Below are positions 11,251 to 23,900 of a stretch of DNA of 64,000 nt, piece by piece. The stretch covers positions 828,529 through 892,528 of the forward strand of contig CAJNOP010000023.1 in assembly GCA_905250075.1 (NCBI GenBank), written 5' to 3'. The notes below the pieces were generated by a model. That model was not told the DNA's origin. It searched no databases and was given only the letters and a program-made list of their open reading frames with translations. Position 1 is the first letter of the stretch. Every line of letters starts with the position of its first letter. Origin of the DNA: Rotaria sp. Silwood1. Its lineage: Eukaryota; Rotifera; Eurotatoria; Philodinida; Philodinidae. The position numbers and the translations under genes were made by a program.

Positions 11251-12635
11251 ATGAGAAAACTGGTTCATTAAACTTTGAATGAATGTATCTTATTAATAAA
11301 GAAGAATCAAGAAAGTGATCGAAATCCACCAGATCTATCGAACATGGCTTCGAAATATTCTGTGAATGAGATTTGGGTGATAGTTCTGACATTAGTCATC
11401 CTATATTATTGATGATCAATGTATTTGTTAGATTTTCTCTGTCATCTAAATCATATCAAATTAAACTTATAATGATCATGTACATGTATATTCCAAGGTT
11501 TTGTTTCTAAATAAAAATAACTTTAATTTAAAAAAAAACAGGATATAATCCAGTACACACTAATTGTAAAACAAATTTTTATGCTAACTTGTATTTATTT
11601 CTCAATTGTGTTCAAGATTATTTTTGAATCAGTATAAAATTTCATCATCATTGTTCAAAATATCATTTGTTTTTTTATTTGAGAAGTTAATTGTAATATA
11701 AAAGTTATATTATGCGAATAGGTAGTCATAGTCTGCAGACTTATTGATTCTTCTCAGTATATTTATCATGAACTAATAGTCTGAATATAGTTTTACAATA
11801 TTTATCATCGAGGATAACTAGTTTGTCGTCATTGATGTCATAATAAGAAATTGTCATTATTAACGACAACCAAAACCATTTTCAGAAATAGGAAAAAGTC
11901 ATCAAGTCTAAAATTCAGTCCATATGATCACAATGATCTCCTATTGATGATATTCGAAAAAAAATGAAATAGTCTACATTCATTTTTATTAATACACTTA
12001 AACAATATTACTTATTCTTCTCGAAGGTTCTACAAAATGTGGATAATCTTATTCAAAATCTTCAAATGATATAGGTTTGGTTAAAACTTTAAAAAGCAAA
12101 CTGATAAAATTACAAAATAAAGGTATTATAAAGAAACTAGTATCAATACAAACACTAGCTACATTCAAAATTAATTATATAATTAGAATAGGCAACTATA
12201 AAGATTCTAACATGAATAACATCTGAGATTAGTAAAGTCAAAGATTCAGTTGATAATTCATCAATAAATGCTGAACTTTCATATGATTGGCCATGCAAAA
12301 TTATATGCTTGATAATAGCATCAATATCGATTCTATTGATGAGATTAAAGCATATATTGAATAACTGATCAATCATTCAGCTTATCGAATATCAATAACA
12401 TTTCATCAATTGACGAAATCAACACATTATTTTTCAGCACCATAGCAATTGATATCTTTGAAAAACAACAGTTTGATGTTGTTGATAACCTTGTGGCTCA
12501 TTATATAAACTTAGCTCATGCGATGATGAGACTTGAACATCAGCGTAGTCTATCGAAGCTTGAAATCACTCAGATTTATCAGCAATATCCGACCAGGCTT
12601 ATTTAAATAACTGTATAGCAACATGACATTTTGAG

Positions 12636-12722
12636 CGTAGATCTATGGGTACCCTATACAATAGCACTTGAGGACCTATAGATACTCCCATGGGATAGCC
12701 CTTGAGGACTTTTGGGTACCCC
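12636..12722. repeat. Imperfect tandem duplication of about 40 bp
   Basis: TGGGTACCC occurs at both ends of the stretch. TAGCACTTGAGGAC is repeated as TAGCCCTTGAGGAC about 43 bp later. GC content is higher than the flanks. The origin is unknown. Confidence 0.55.
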
Positions 12723-12757
12723 AATAATCCTCAAAAATTTACAGGTATGTTGCAGAT

Positions 12758-12847
12758 AGTACTCGCCTTAATTAGTGCTCAGCCTAATTAGTTGAGTACT
12801 CCGTCTAATTAGTTCTAATTATTTCAGTACTAATTAAGGTGAGTACT
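12758..12847. repeat. Inverted repeat of about 90 bp, MITE-like
   Basis: The left arm begins AGTACTCGCCTTAATTAGT. The right arm is AGTACTAATTAAGGTGAGTACT, its near-perfect reverse complement. TCTAATTAG-type words fill the centre. The word AAGGTGAGTACT recurs at about 22,696, so this is a dispersed repeat. Confidence 0.6.
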
Positions 12848-13077
12848 GATTAGACTGACAAGTGAATACTAATTAATTAAGTAACTTACAGTTACATAAT
12901 GCTCGCAGTCTATGGCTATAACTGATGGGATCCTATTATGTGCTGTTAACTATACAACATGGACTGATGTTAATTGGTAAAATATAGACTGGTGTGAACT
13001 GAGCTTCAAATTTGGAGTTTACGCAGTCTGGAGCTCACTTTTATTGACCTCTGGAGAATTTTATTAGATTTTATGGA

Positions 13078-13170
13078 ATTCTAAGGGACTTCAATGGACT
13101 TCAGTGGACTTCATGGGCCTTCAATGGACTCCAATGAACTTCAATGGACTTCGTTGGACTGAAGTCCGCT
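13078..13170. repeat. Minisatellite-like tandem of a TGGACTTCAA-type unit
   Basis: Around eight degenerate copies of an 11-12 bp unit (TGGACTTCAA, TGGACTTCAG, TGGACTTCAT, TGGACTCCAA and so on) in a row, closing with a small inverted copy (GAAGTCC). Confidence 0.75.
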
Positions 13171-13739
13171 GTTTCCCCCCTTGTAAACTCCTCACGACAC
13201 AATTCTTGTAGTAATTAAAATCAATATTGAAATATCGAATTACAAATTCGAAATCTAATATTGACTATTTTTATATCATCCAACAAAAGCTGTCAAAATA
13301 GAAAACTATCATTTGAAAAAACGTTTTAACCTAATTGAAAAAAACTCAACATCTAAATGTACTTGTACATAATATTATATATGATTTACATGCATTTATC
13401 TTTTAGTTAGATCTCAAAAATTGATTATTCAATAACAATATTAAGACATACTTTTATAAGTATTTGCAAAATTGCCTAATAAATTTTTGCTTTTATCAGT
13501 GAAGATGCAAATCAGATAAATGAAAAACACAGTCATTCCTTTACCGAGTATTTCTGATGATAATGAAAGAAAAGAATGTTTTATTAATTCCCATAGGTCC
13601 AGGTACAAATTAAAATCAAAATAGGCAGAAAAAAATAAACAAAGTAGCTCATAGAACAGAAAAATGTCAAAAAAAAAATGTTTGAATCAACCGTTTTATT
13701 TGGAATGACAAATTTATTAATTTCCTAAGAATAAATTGT

Positions 13740-14212
13740 TTAAAGTTCTTTCGTTGCTGATGATTGCTCTCGATTTTTTTCTGTTTTAACAGTTGTAGAT
13801 TCAACAACAGCTGGTTTTTCAGTAAACGTTGGTGGTGCCATTGTTGTATCATGTGCACGAACTGTATGAACATGATCTGAATTTACTATAAACAATAAAA
13901 GATTAAAAAAAAATGTTAGCGTAATACAATAAAAGAGAGACGTATAACTAATTACCTGTAGTAGCTGTTGTTGTTTGAGTAGTAGTGGTTGATTTAGGGG
14001 TAGCTGCTGTTGTTGTTGTTGTTGTTGTTGTTTGGGTTGTAGGCGCAGTTGTCGTTGTCGTTGTTTGGGTGGTTGGTTTAGTTGTTGTTGTTGTTGTTGT
14101 TGTTGTTTGGGTAGTGGTAGTAGTTGGTTTAGGAGTTGTTGTTTGGGTAGTGGTAGTAGTTGGTTTAGTAGTTGTTGTTGTTGTTTGAGTAGTAGTAGTA
14201 GTTGGTTTAGGA

Positions 14213-14243
<31 letters not shown>

Positions 14244-15030
14244 GAGTGGTAGTAGTAGTTGGTTTAGGAGTTGTTGTTGTTGTCTGGGTAGTAGTTGAGC
14301 GAGGAGTAGTTGTTGTTTGTTTTGTTGTTGCTAAGTAACACAAAAAACACAGTCAATTGAATAATTGAAAATTAAAAAACTTACTAGCTGTTGTTGTTTT
14401 AGTTGTTGGACGTTGTGTTGTTGTTTTCTCTAAAAATATAAAAGAAATATATATATCATTCTTTGGTTTTTGTTTTCTTATATAGTTAATTACTTGTTGT
14501 TGTAGTTTTTTTGTGTTGTTGATGTGTCTTCTTTTTTATTTTTGAATTCTGCAACACGACGATCAATTTCAGCTTTCATTACCCAAAAACGATCCATTAA
14601 ATCATGACGAATTACATTAGCTGTTTCAGCGAAATTATTCAAATATTTTGGTAAATCTTTAAATGTTTTTTCAAGCATAGCACCTTCAAATAGAAAAAAA
14701 AAACACATTTTTCTTTAATCAAATTTTAATTTAAATATACTGTATTCTTTTGCATAAGGTTGTTTAAGATGATGACCGGCTAAATCAGGTAATATTGTTG
14801 CTAAATAGATAAATAAAATTTATATAAATATAACAATAATTAAATAAAAACTCACCAACAATAACACCGGATACAAAAACAAATGTATAAATAAATATTG
14901 AACAACAAAATGAACGTCCTTTAGGTTTATCATCTGTCGTGGCATTGTTTTGTTTATTTTTTGTAGGTTTTGCCTAAACAAATATTTTTTTTTTTTTTGT
15001 ATTATAATAAAATCAAATAAACTTTACCAT
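13740..15030 (-). CDS. Thr-rich mucin-like single-pass membrane protein
   Basis: No named family. The ATG at 15030 is followed at once by a donor (ATG|GTAAAG), so exon 1 codes only for the initiator Met. After a 54-bp intron, exon 2 (14973-14856) gives AKPTKNKQNNATTDDKPKG, then two Cys and a hydrophobic helix (SIFIYTFVFVSGVIVG), a type II anchor with a short basic cytoplasmic end. Exon 3 is 14800-14741. Exon 4 starts at 14683 and has an amphipathic helical stem (NFAETANVIRHDLMDRFWVMKAEIDRRVAEF). Two Thr-rich exons follow (about 14,433-14,390 and 14,330-13,956), probably O-glycosylated. The last exon ends KNREQSSATKEL at 13,740. Exon 4 joins the Thr exons in phase only if the A7 run at 14506-14512 is read as A6. 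As written, frame is lost there. It lies head to head with TFIP11. Confidence 0.7.
13956..14330 (-). repeat. Coding repeat: Thr-rich (TTTTTQ / PKPTTTTTQ) tract
   Basis: About 125 codons made almost only of Thr with spaced Gln, Pro and Lys, in units like PKPTTTTTQTTTTT. The DNA is an ACA-rich imperfect tandem repeat whose complement gives long Val or Cys ORFs on the other strand, which are artefacts. Such tracts change length easily and are typical of mucin domains. Confidence 0.85.
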
Positions 15031-15330
15031 GATGACAATAAGAAAAAAAAATCAATGAAATATGAAAATCTGAAAGAATTAACAACCGAAAAAGAAAAAC
15101 CAACGATCACAATGACTTGTTTTTTTGTTAAAAAAATAAATTCGAGGTCATATATATGTTGGCAATGTACACAAAAAATGCTGACGACGACAGAAATATT
15201 ATCCAGCTATATCAATGGTTCGTCATACGATCCAATCAAAGCGAATCATGAATCATGAAATGATATTTCGACACATATAATTACAAAAAAAGAAATTCTT
15301 TTTGTATCTTTATTTTAAAACACCAAATAC
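15031..15330. promoter_or_regulatory. Divergent promoter of the mucin-like gene and TFIP11
   Basis: 300 bp between two start codons on opposite strands. The plus-strand ORF 14,950-15,258 covers this spacer but has no family match and overlaps exon 2 of the minus gene, so I do not call it. Confidence 0.45.
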
Positions 15331-18300
15331 ATGGCTGATGATGATTATATTGAAGAATTTAATATCACAGAAAGTGATTTAGATTCTGCTTTTAATCCAA
15401 CACGTCGACGAGGACGACAAAGTAAAGAAGAAGCTATTTATGGTAAGATTTAGTTTTTGATTAAAGAAAAATATTAAATAAATAATTATATCACATAGGT
15501 ATTTGGGCAACAGCAGCTGAACGAGCATCAAATCGTTCAACAACATCATCATCATCATCATCTTATGGTCGAGTATCTCAAGGAATATCATTTGTTAGTG
15601 GTGGTGTTAAATTAGGATCAAAGATTGAAAAGAAAAAAACAGAAACGAAAACAAAACCAGTTATAATTGAAAGTTATGGTAGTGATGAAGATAGTGATGA
15701 AAAATTCGATGATGAAGATGATGATGATGATGATGTTATTGAAGTAATTGGAAAAAAAAGAAGAAAACGTGGTGATAGTAGTGATGATGATAATGATAGT
15801 GATATAGAAGAAGAACAAGATGAAGTTAATCAACCAATTGGATCTGTAAGAAGAAAAAATTTTGATCTCAAAAACAAAGAAAAAAAATAAAATAAAAACT
15901 TAATTATTTTAGAGTGATGAAGAAATTGAAACACCAATTGTTCAACGTCAACCACCAAATGTTCAATATCGACGACCACCACCAACAAATACAGGACCAA
16001 TTCATGACAAGTATAAAATTATTTATTTATTTTTATTTAAATTATCTATTTGGTTTTATCATTTTAGAGATTTTGGTGCATTTGAAAAGCATACAAGAGG
16101 TATTGGTATGAAGCTATTAATGAAGGTACGTTTTATTAGTAACTATTTTATTCGAAAATCTGTTAGAAAAATGGATTTTATGTTCTCAAAATTCTGATCC
16201 AAGTTCTATAGTATATCTATAGCAATGAGGAATAATTCAGTTTTTCACACCAAAAATTTCATGCGTATTGACTCTATTTAATAGAAATAACAAAATGTAG
16301 CTGTTTTTTATATATAACTTAATAATGAAATATTTAGATGGGCTTCAAAAAAGGTCATGGCTTGGGAAAAGATCTTCAAGGTCGAGCTTTACCTATTCAA
16401 GTTGTGAAACGTCAAGGTAAAGGTGCAGTTGGTCGATATGGAAATGAAGATCCAAATCGTGTTAAGCCCACTGCAGGTAATTAAAATCTTTTCTCTAAGT
16501 TTAAATTAATTTTGTTGATTCTTTTTTTTATAGAACCTGAAATCAGTGAATCAACAAGAAGATCAAAAAAAAGTGCTGGTCCTAGTGTACCACAATGGAG
16601 AAAACAACAACGAGAAGTAATAAAACTTTTTATTCTATTAACCAAAACAAAAACAAACACTTTGTTCTTTTTCTATTTAGAAAGCACCTAAAGAACAATA
16701 TGTTTATAAGACTTTAAACGATGTATTAAAAGAACAAACAACTAAATTTCATAATAAAAAACCTAGTGGAGAAACTCGAGAAAAAATTATTGATATGACT
16801 GGACGTGAACAACGTATTCTTCAAAATTATGATTCAATAACAACAAAACAATATGATAATGAACAAGTATTTTCATTAAATGAATTAACACATAATCTTG
16901 ATTTAGTTATTGAATCATGTGAAGAATCAATGATTCGTTCACATCGAAGGTAAGAAAAAAAAAAAGATTTTTGCTAAATGATAGAATTCATTGAGAAATT
17001 TCGTCATACTTACGAAATTTTAGTAATACAAAATTCAGTCAATGATAAAGTTATTTTTTCATGACGCTTTCTCTCGTCTATTCTTGACATAACACAATTT
17101 GTGAAATCGAAACCGATAGTCTTTTTTTTATCATTAAAATAACTACTTCAGTTAATGTTATAAATTCAGAGTATGAAAGGTATATTTTCGGATACGATGT
17201 ACCATGTCATAGAAAATTTTTATTAATTTGGTAAGTGAAAGTACTTGTTCAATTTTAAAATTCTCCTGCATACTTCGATAATAAATATACGAATATACTA
17301 TCAGTAGAATTTCGAACTATTCAAGTATTTGGTACAAATGCTCGAATATATAAGACAAATTAAACAAAAATATTTGAACGAGTGCCTAATACATATTTTT
17401 TTTAAGCTGCTATGCTTTGTTGAGCATTCAGCTAAGCAATTATCAAACTATATAAAATACTCTGATTTCAATTTATTTTTACTACACTCTAAAAAATTTC
17501 CGTATTGTGGGAAACCGACCTGAAAGGGTTTGCGAGTCAATGTCGGAAACGGATTTGGGTTTCTGAGCGTTCGGAAACCCTTTCAGGTCGGTTTCCCACA
17601 ATACGGAAATTTTTTAGAGTGTAGGATAGAATCATCTGTATTTTTGCAATTGTGTATTATTTTGATAGATGAATATTTTCTATTGATTCCCTACAATGAA
17701 TTCTAAAACTAAACAAATACCTTATTTACTTATACACCTATCAAAAGAGGGATGAAAAAAAAAATACTGCAAAGGTTTCAATGTCTTTCAAAAGTTGATT
17801 TTTAGTAGTAGAATGATATGACAAAATTTTCTAGGTAATACTTGAAATACTCATTGTTTCAAAATAGTTTAGTTTTTTTTTGCTTTTTCTTTTTACATTA
17901 ATAATTTTAATTTCACTTTTGTTTTAGACAAAAATTTGATGAAGATACAACTGTTACATTAAAATACGATTTAAATTATACACAACAAATGATGTCAGAT
18001 GAAGAAACAAGTATAAATCGAATAAATATTCTTTTAAATATGATTAATCAGTAAGTAAAATTTAGAAATAAATAATTTATTAAAGAATTTTATTTTTATT
18101 TTAGATGTGAACAATGTGTTAAACAAGTTCAAAATATTTCTGATTTATTTTTTTTACAACGAATTTTTGAAGAACTTAAAAAAAATTATGAAAAAGAATA
18201 TAGAAAATATCATTTATGGGATTTAGCTGTTCCTGTTTTACATAGTCATTTAAAACAACATCTTTCGTTAAATTGGAATATTTACAATAATGATCATGAA

Positions 18301-19675
18301 TTAATTGATTTATTTTCTAAATGGAAACAAATACTTGAAGATGATACTATTGATTTAACAACTGATAATTCAATAAATTCAAAAGAAAATATGGATCCAT
18401 ATCATCGACTTATATGGGATGTTTGGATGCCATTTTTACGAAAATCTATTCTGTAAGTAAATCATCAAATTGAAATATAAAAATTATTTTATATTTATAT
18501 TTTTATAGTGAATGGAATCCACGTCAACCTGATTATTTAATTGATTTTATTGAACAATGGTTACCATATTTACCACCATGGATAATTGATAATATTCTTG
18601 ATCAACTTATTTTTCCAATACTTCATCGTGAAGTTGATGCATGGAATCCATTAACTGATTCAATACCTATACATTCATGGCTTCATCCATGGTTACCATT
18701 AATGAAAGATCGTCTTGAACCACTTTATCAACCGATTCGTACAAAATTAGGTCAAGCTTTACAAAATTGGCAACCATCAGATTCATCAGCTAAAGCTGTT
18801 CTTATTCCATGGCAAAAAGTTTTTAAACAAGGTACATGGAATGCATTTATGAATCAACATATTGTACCAAAATTAGTTTCAACAATGCAACAATTTATTA
18901 TTGATCCTCGACAACAAGTTTTAGGTATGAAATAAATCAATTTTTTTTTTGTTTTCTATTAAATAAATATTTATTTAGATCCATGGCATTGGTTTATTGC
19001 TTGGTATGATATGGTACCATTACCAAGTATGATTGCAATATTAGAAAAAACTTTTTTTCCAAAATGGCTTCAAGTATGATTTCTTTTTTCTTTTGTAGAA
19101 AAAAATTTAACATTGAATGTTTTTTTTTTTTCTTTTCTTAGGTACTTAATATTTGGTTAAATACAAATCCAAATTATCAAGAAATTCAACGATGGTATAG
19201 TGGTTGGCGTTCATTAATTCCACAAACAATTATTAGTCATACAATAATAAAAGAAAAATTAACAGAAGGTTTAATGATGATTGATCGAAGAATATCTGGA
19301 ACTGTTAATGTTCAACAATCAATACCAATACCTCCATCTCAACCATCTGTAAATGTTAATTATGAAGTAAGACTTTTGTTATATAATTGATTTTTTTAAT
19401 ATATTTTGATTTATCTTATATTTTAGGCTATTTATAATCGTGGTGTAGCAACATCATCATCAACAGTTGTTTCATCATTTAAAGATCTTGTTGAAAAGAA
19501 AGCTACAGAACATAATCTATTGTTTTTACCAATAACAAATCGAACATATGAAGGAAAACAAGTTTATCAATTTGGAAATGTGAATATATATATTGATAAA
19601 AATGTTATATTTCTATATGAAAATAGTCAATGGATGCCAGTACGTTTAAATGATCTTATTAAAAAAGCAATTTAA
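15331..19675 (+). CDS. TFIP11: TFIP11 (tuftelin-interacting protein 11), G-patch spliceosome disassembly factor
   Basis: Partner and activator of the DHX15 helicase in lariat-spliceosome disassembly. The N-terminus ([23 protein letters not shown]) matches the TIP_N region (ITDWDLQNEFNP in human), followed by [11 protein letters not shown]. An acidic linker is encoded around 15,620-15,830. The G-patch spans 16,060-16,440 ([19 protein letters not shown] and KRQGKGAVG). Next come [25 protein letters not shown], the GCFC region, and highly conserved blocks [48 protein letters not shown] and FPKWLQVLNIW. The C-terminal end reads [18 protein letters not shown] and ends with a KAI-like tail. About a dozen short introns plus one of about 980 bp (16,951-17,928) that carries a MITE. 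Confidence 0.95.
17482..17624. mobile_element. MITE with perfect 50-bp terminal inverted repeats
   Basis: Positions 17482-17531 and 17575-17624 are perfect reverse complements over 50 bp (CTACACTCTAAAAAATTTCC at the outer end), separated by a 43-bp GC-richer loop. A TA at each edge followed by CACTCTAAAAAA fits a Tc1/mariner-type element with TA target duplication. It has no coding capacity. The arm identity implies recent insertion or gene conversion. It sits in the long intron of TFIP11 and could form a strong hairpin in the pre-mRNA. Confidence 0.88.
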
Positions 19676-22600
19676 TTCATATATTCAGTGTCTTTTTTTT
19701 TCTTCTCTTTTTGTTGTTGTTGTGGTTTTGATGGACTGATGTTTTTTTGTAAATGTATTGATGCAAAGAATTTCTTTTGCTAAATGAAATATAACAACAT
19801 TTTCATTTATTACAGATTCCGAAAAAAATGCGTTAGAACAACAAATATGTGAGATCTTTATTACATGAATTCAATTATCGAACCTAATAGAGACATAGGA
19901 AAATGTTGTATCATATATTGACGTTTTGAAATTAATAAAATTGTCGTATTTCTTGGTATTACAATTCATTTATCAAATATAAAAGACATTTTTTGATAAT
20001 AATTTAATTATAAATGTTTCTTTGTCTTGAGTAGAATTAAAACAAATTGCAAACTTTGACATTGGTTTTGTTTTTGATACTTTATCAAAAACTTGATTAG
20101 TATATCTATTTTTCAGAAGAAATTTTTAAATTGATATTCTTTAAGGTGTTCGAATATAAGCTTTCATTTTATTTATTCATGATAATCGCTTCTTTAGTAT
20201 ATTTTTATTATCTCTTCAACAGACAAAAATCATACTCATAAACAGTGTCATTCGAAGAATTTAATTCTTCTTATAACAATGACTTTAATTAATCATACAA
20301 GTTTTCGTGAACATTTCAATATTAGAAAAAAATCTGTAATTACAGCAAAAACTATGGAGATCATTTCATATTTGTTATCAAGTCTAAAGAAAATCTTGTT
20401 TCTTCGACATAGTTTTTCTTGATATTATTTTTTTTTCAAGCTTTCTACATCATACCGATAATTGATTAAATTATTTTCTATTCGGTTCGACGCCATATTG
20501 TAACATATTTCAAAGATATTCTATCATTTAGTTCTAATCAAATACTTTTCTGATCGTTCATAATTTTGTAACATAAATGCAAAATAGAACTTTATAGTTA
20601 GTATAAGTCTTATTCTATATTTAATTGTTTTTTTTTCAATATATTTTCGTAAATGATAAGATTTATTATTATTTAATATTAAAAATAAGAAGTATTAAAT
20701 AGAAATGTAACAGTGAAGGTGGGTCACAGTTTGTCGATGTATTACTCACTGGCCAAGACTTGCAACTGTAAAAAAAAAAGTGAAAACTGATTTATTTTAT
20801 TCACTACTTAGTTCATTTAGCAAAGAAATCTCTGAATAATACAAAAAAAGAACAAATTTCATCCAAAATTAATTGAGAGATGATTAAAGCGAATAAATTA
20901 TTAGAGAGATAAAAAGCAAATTGTTTAGTGTAAACAAATACAAATGGAAGAAAATGATTTACGATGCTTTTCATTGTCTAGTGAATCATTTATTTAACAG
21001 CACCTTAAGCCATATTGATTAAAACTCTTATGAAAAAAAAAGAATGATTTCTTGGTTCTTTGTTTTTTATTATATTTTTCATGATCGATTCTCGAGAACA
21101 AACATTTATTACATTAAACAAACCTTTTATTACATAATTAAATAACATACCTTTGAAGAAATACATATATTAGTACAAAATTCGATTGTAATAGTGCTTT
21201 TAATTTTAAAAGATTGACGCATCATAAAGAACAGAATGTGAACACAATTAAATCAAGGAAATGACTTAATTCGATAGATTTTTCTTCTAATCTTATTGAC
21301 ATAAGATGAAGTCTACTAAAATGATTCTGCATTCAACTCTTATCAGAACCTTTATGTTCTATTAAGTCCCAGGAGAATTATCAGATCCGTTTCAGATTAT
21401 TCAGCTTGATTGATTGATGTTATTTTCTTATCGATAATGTGTTGCTCTGTGTACAAACTGATTGTTATGAAAATTAAAGTTTTTATTATTTGATTTAATG
21501 ACGATTTTTGTCATTATTCGTGTTTTTATTTGATCTGGATAGAGTTTGAATTTTATCTTTCATGAATTGGATCATTTTCAAAATATGAGATGATGAAACA
21601 CTTCAAAGATGAACATTTTTTTTTCTCGATAAATTCTTTCGTTTTCACAATCGTATCAACATTATCGAATATCAATTTCAATGAATTCCAGTATTACTAA
21701 TCATATCTATGACTGTAAGTGGTCATAATCTATATTTCTTATCAGAATTGTAACCGAACTAATCAGTCTTCAGCAGTTGAAAGAAATTTTATCGATATGT
21801 CATTTTTCTCTGATAAAATATGTCAAGAGCAAGCTTGAGTGTTCTCATCAAAATAATCAAGCAGTTTTATTTAAAAACAAAAAACATTATCAATTTTATT
21901 TTGTTCTGTTCTTCGATGAGAAACATTAGGCTTGTTTGCCAAAGCAGAGTGTGAAAATTCCAGATTTAGAAATTAGCAATCCGCTATCGGATAAAGCGTT
22001 CTTCTTTCTGTATTATAGAGAGAACCCTAACATATTCATCTTTGAAGAACCTAATAGATATGAACGACTATAAAATGATATATTAAATAGGTTCAACAAT
22101 TTTCTATCGATTATAATTCTATTGCTTATAATGATTAATATTGCAGCAGGTCGAAGTTTTGATCAGAGCTTAAATTGATCTCATTAATCCCTATGAAAAG
22201 CCTTATTACTTAAACTAGTTGCTACATTCCATAGTGATGAACAAAATGACATAGTAGTCAGTATGATGGCATAGTACTCCACAGATGGGCATTGTGCTAA
22301 GCAGTATGAATTTAGATCATACGACAGAAAGTAGCAACTAATAAAAGAAATAAGGCTTTTATAGGGATTGATGACATCAGTTTAAGTCCGAATCGAAATT
22401 CCAGTAACTCAATATTTCCATTGAGTCATATGTGAATATATTTCCTAAGATAAGTATCTATTAAGAGATATGTTACACTGAAGTTGAGTACTATTCGTTT
22501 TGCATTCAATGAACAATATATGAGCTGAAAACGAAAAGAAAAAACATTATCGGCAACTACCGACAACTATTGATCGATTAATACTTTCACTCCAAAAGGA

Positions 22601-23900
22601 ATATAGTATGGAATCATGACTCTTAATCTGACTAATACTTACTAAGTGATTACTAATTCATTCAAAAAGAGTTTTTTTTGTTTGTTTAGTTTGATAAAGG
22701 TGAGTACTTATTTGAGTAGAATATTTTTCATCACCTACATAGAATTTTATGTTCACTGAAACTATATTAAGAATGTACATGCTCATAAAAAATAACCCAG
22801 ACGTGTCAAATATCAAGTGCATTAATAATGAATATGGATTTAATTCATGTCCGATGCATAGTAAATCATTGCATTCAAATAGTTATTTTCACTTGTTTTT
22901 GTTAAAAAGTTTGATCCTTTTTAAAATATATCAAAGGTTTATTCTAAGATTATCGCAGTCAATATGCACAAATCTTTCAGTTCTTTTTTTGTTTTTTACC
23001 AGTCAATATTGACGAAGAAAGTATGAAAAAATCAAAATAAATTTGTTTTCAATATCAATAGCTATTCTTTTCAAAATTATGATGATGACGAATTAATATT
23101 TCATATTTGTTTAGTGATTCAATCATATAACAAATTACTATATTAAATTATGTTGATGGTAAAGCAATTTAAGTTAATTTTAAAAAAAAAAATTTTTTTT
23201 TTGTTTTTCATTTTATTTTAGATAAAAACTCGATCAATATACAACAGTCACAAACAATCATTAGATGATAATTGTTTGTAAATTTAATAATAGTTGATTA
23301 ATATATATATATGATGAAATTTATTACTCTTTGTTCATACTATAAGTAATCATCTGTTATTATTTGATTATTTAATGAGTTTCATGAGGAAAAAATTTTC
23401 AAGCACGATCTCTGATGTTTATTTATTTCTCTCTGTAAACATATTAATCGAAAGATTTCTTGCTATGTAAAGAAAATACGTATAAAATGACAATATTTTA
23501 TATCGACGACATTTAGAGAAAAAGTTAGCTGATATATCGAGGCTTTTCAAAGAATACACCACAGGTATCCAGTCGACTGTTTGTCTCGTATATTTTGACT
23601 TATACTTAGAAATGAGAGGAAAAAGATCTCATATAAATGAACATTCGATACAGCATCATCATCTCGTTAGAACGGAAAACACATCCTTAGCACTTTCTTG
23701 TTCTTTGTATATCCACCACCGGTTCTGATGATACAGCTTTTTGTTTGTTTTCTCTTTTTCTCTTCTTGTCTTTGTCGTTTCTTCTTATTTCTTTCAGACC
23801 ATCTTTTTTTGTGTGTGGGCGGATTCTGATTGTCGTTGTTGTTACACACATACGTACATACGCATTTTCTATTCTTCTGGATATACATACATAAATATCG
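19676..23900. other. Spacer of about 4.2 kb
   Basis: No gene recognised. It is uniformly AT-rich, with the foldback element at 22.15 kb and the 5' flank of the LIM gene at its right end. The ORF at 22,749-23,012 (plus) has no support. The pyrimidine-rich stretch 23,730-23,830 is probably 5' UTR or promoter. Confidence 0.5.
22152..22401. mobile_element. Foldback/MITE element of about 250 bp
   Basis: The left arm, about 22,152-22,225 (ending AGTTGCTAC), and the right arm, about 22,331-22,401 (starting GTAGCAACT), are inverted copies with roughly 85% identity. ATCCCTAT-AAAGCCTTATT and GCTTAAATTGAT have clear partners. The middle is about 105 bp of non-coding sequence. No certain target duplication could be defined. 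Confidence 0.75.

Larger units (their letters stand above)
11251..13739. other. Repeat-bearing spacer of about 2.5 kb
   Basis: No gene recognised. It contains three short repeat structures listed separately (about 12,636, 12,758 and 13,078), and its right part is less AT-rich than the surroundings. The ORFs at 11,126-11,392 and 12,155-12,376 (minus) overlap pseudogene or repeat sequence and lack support. Confidence 0.5.

Noticed and set aside
13985..14298. Long Val-rich and Cys-rich ORFs on the plus strand
   Set aside because: They are complements of the Thr-rich repeat exon, have no start context or family match, and change with frame.
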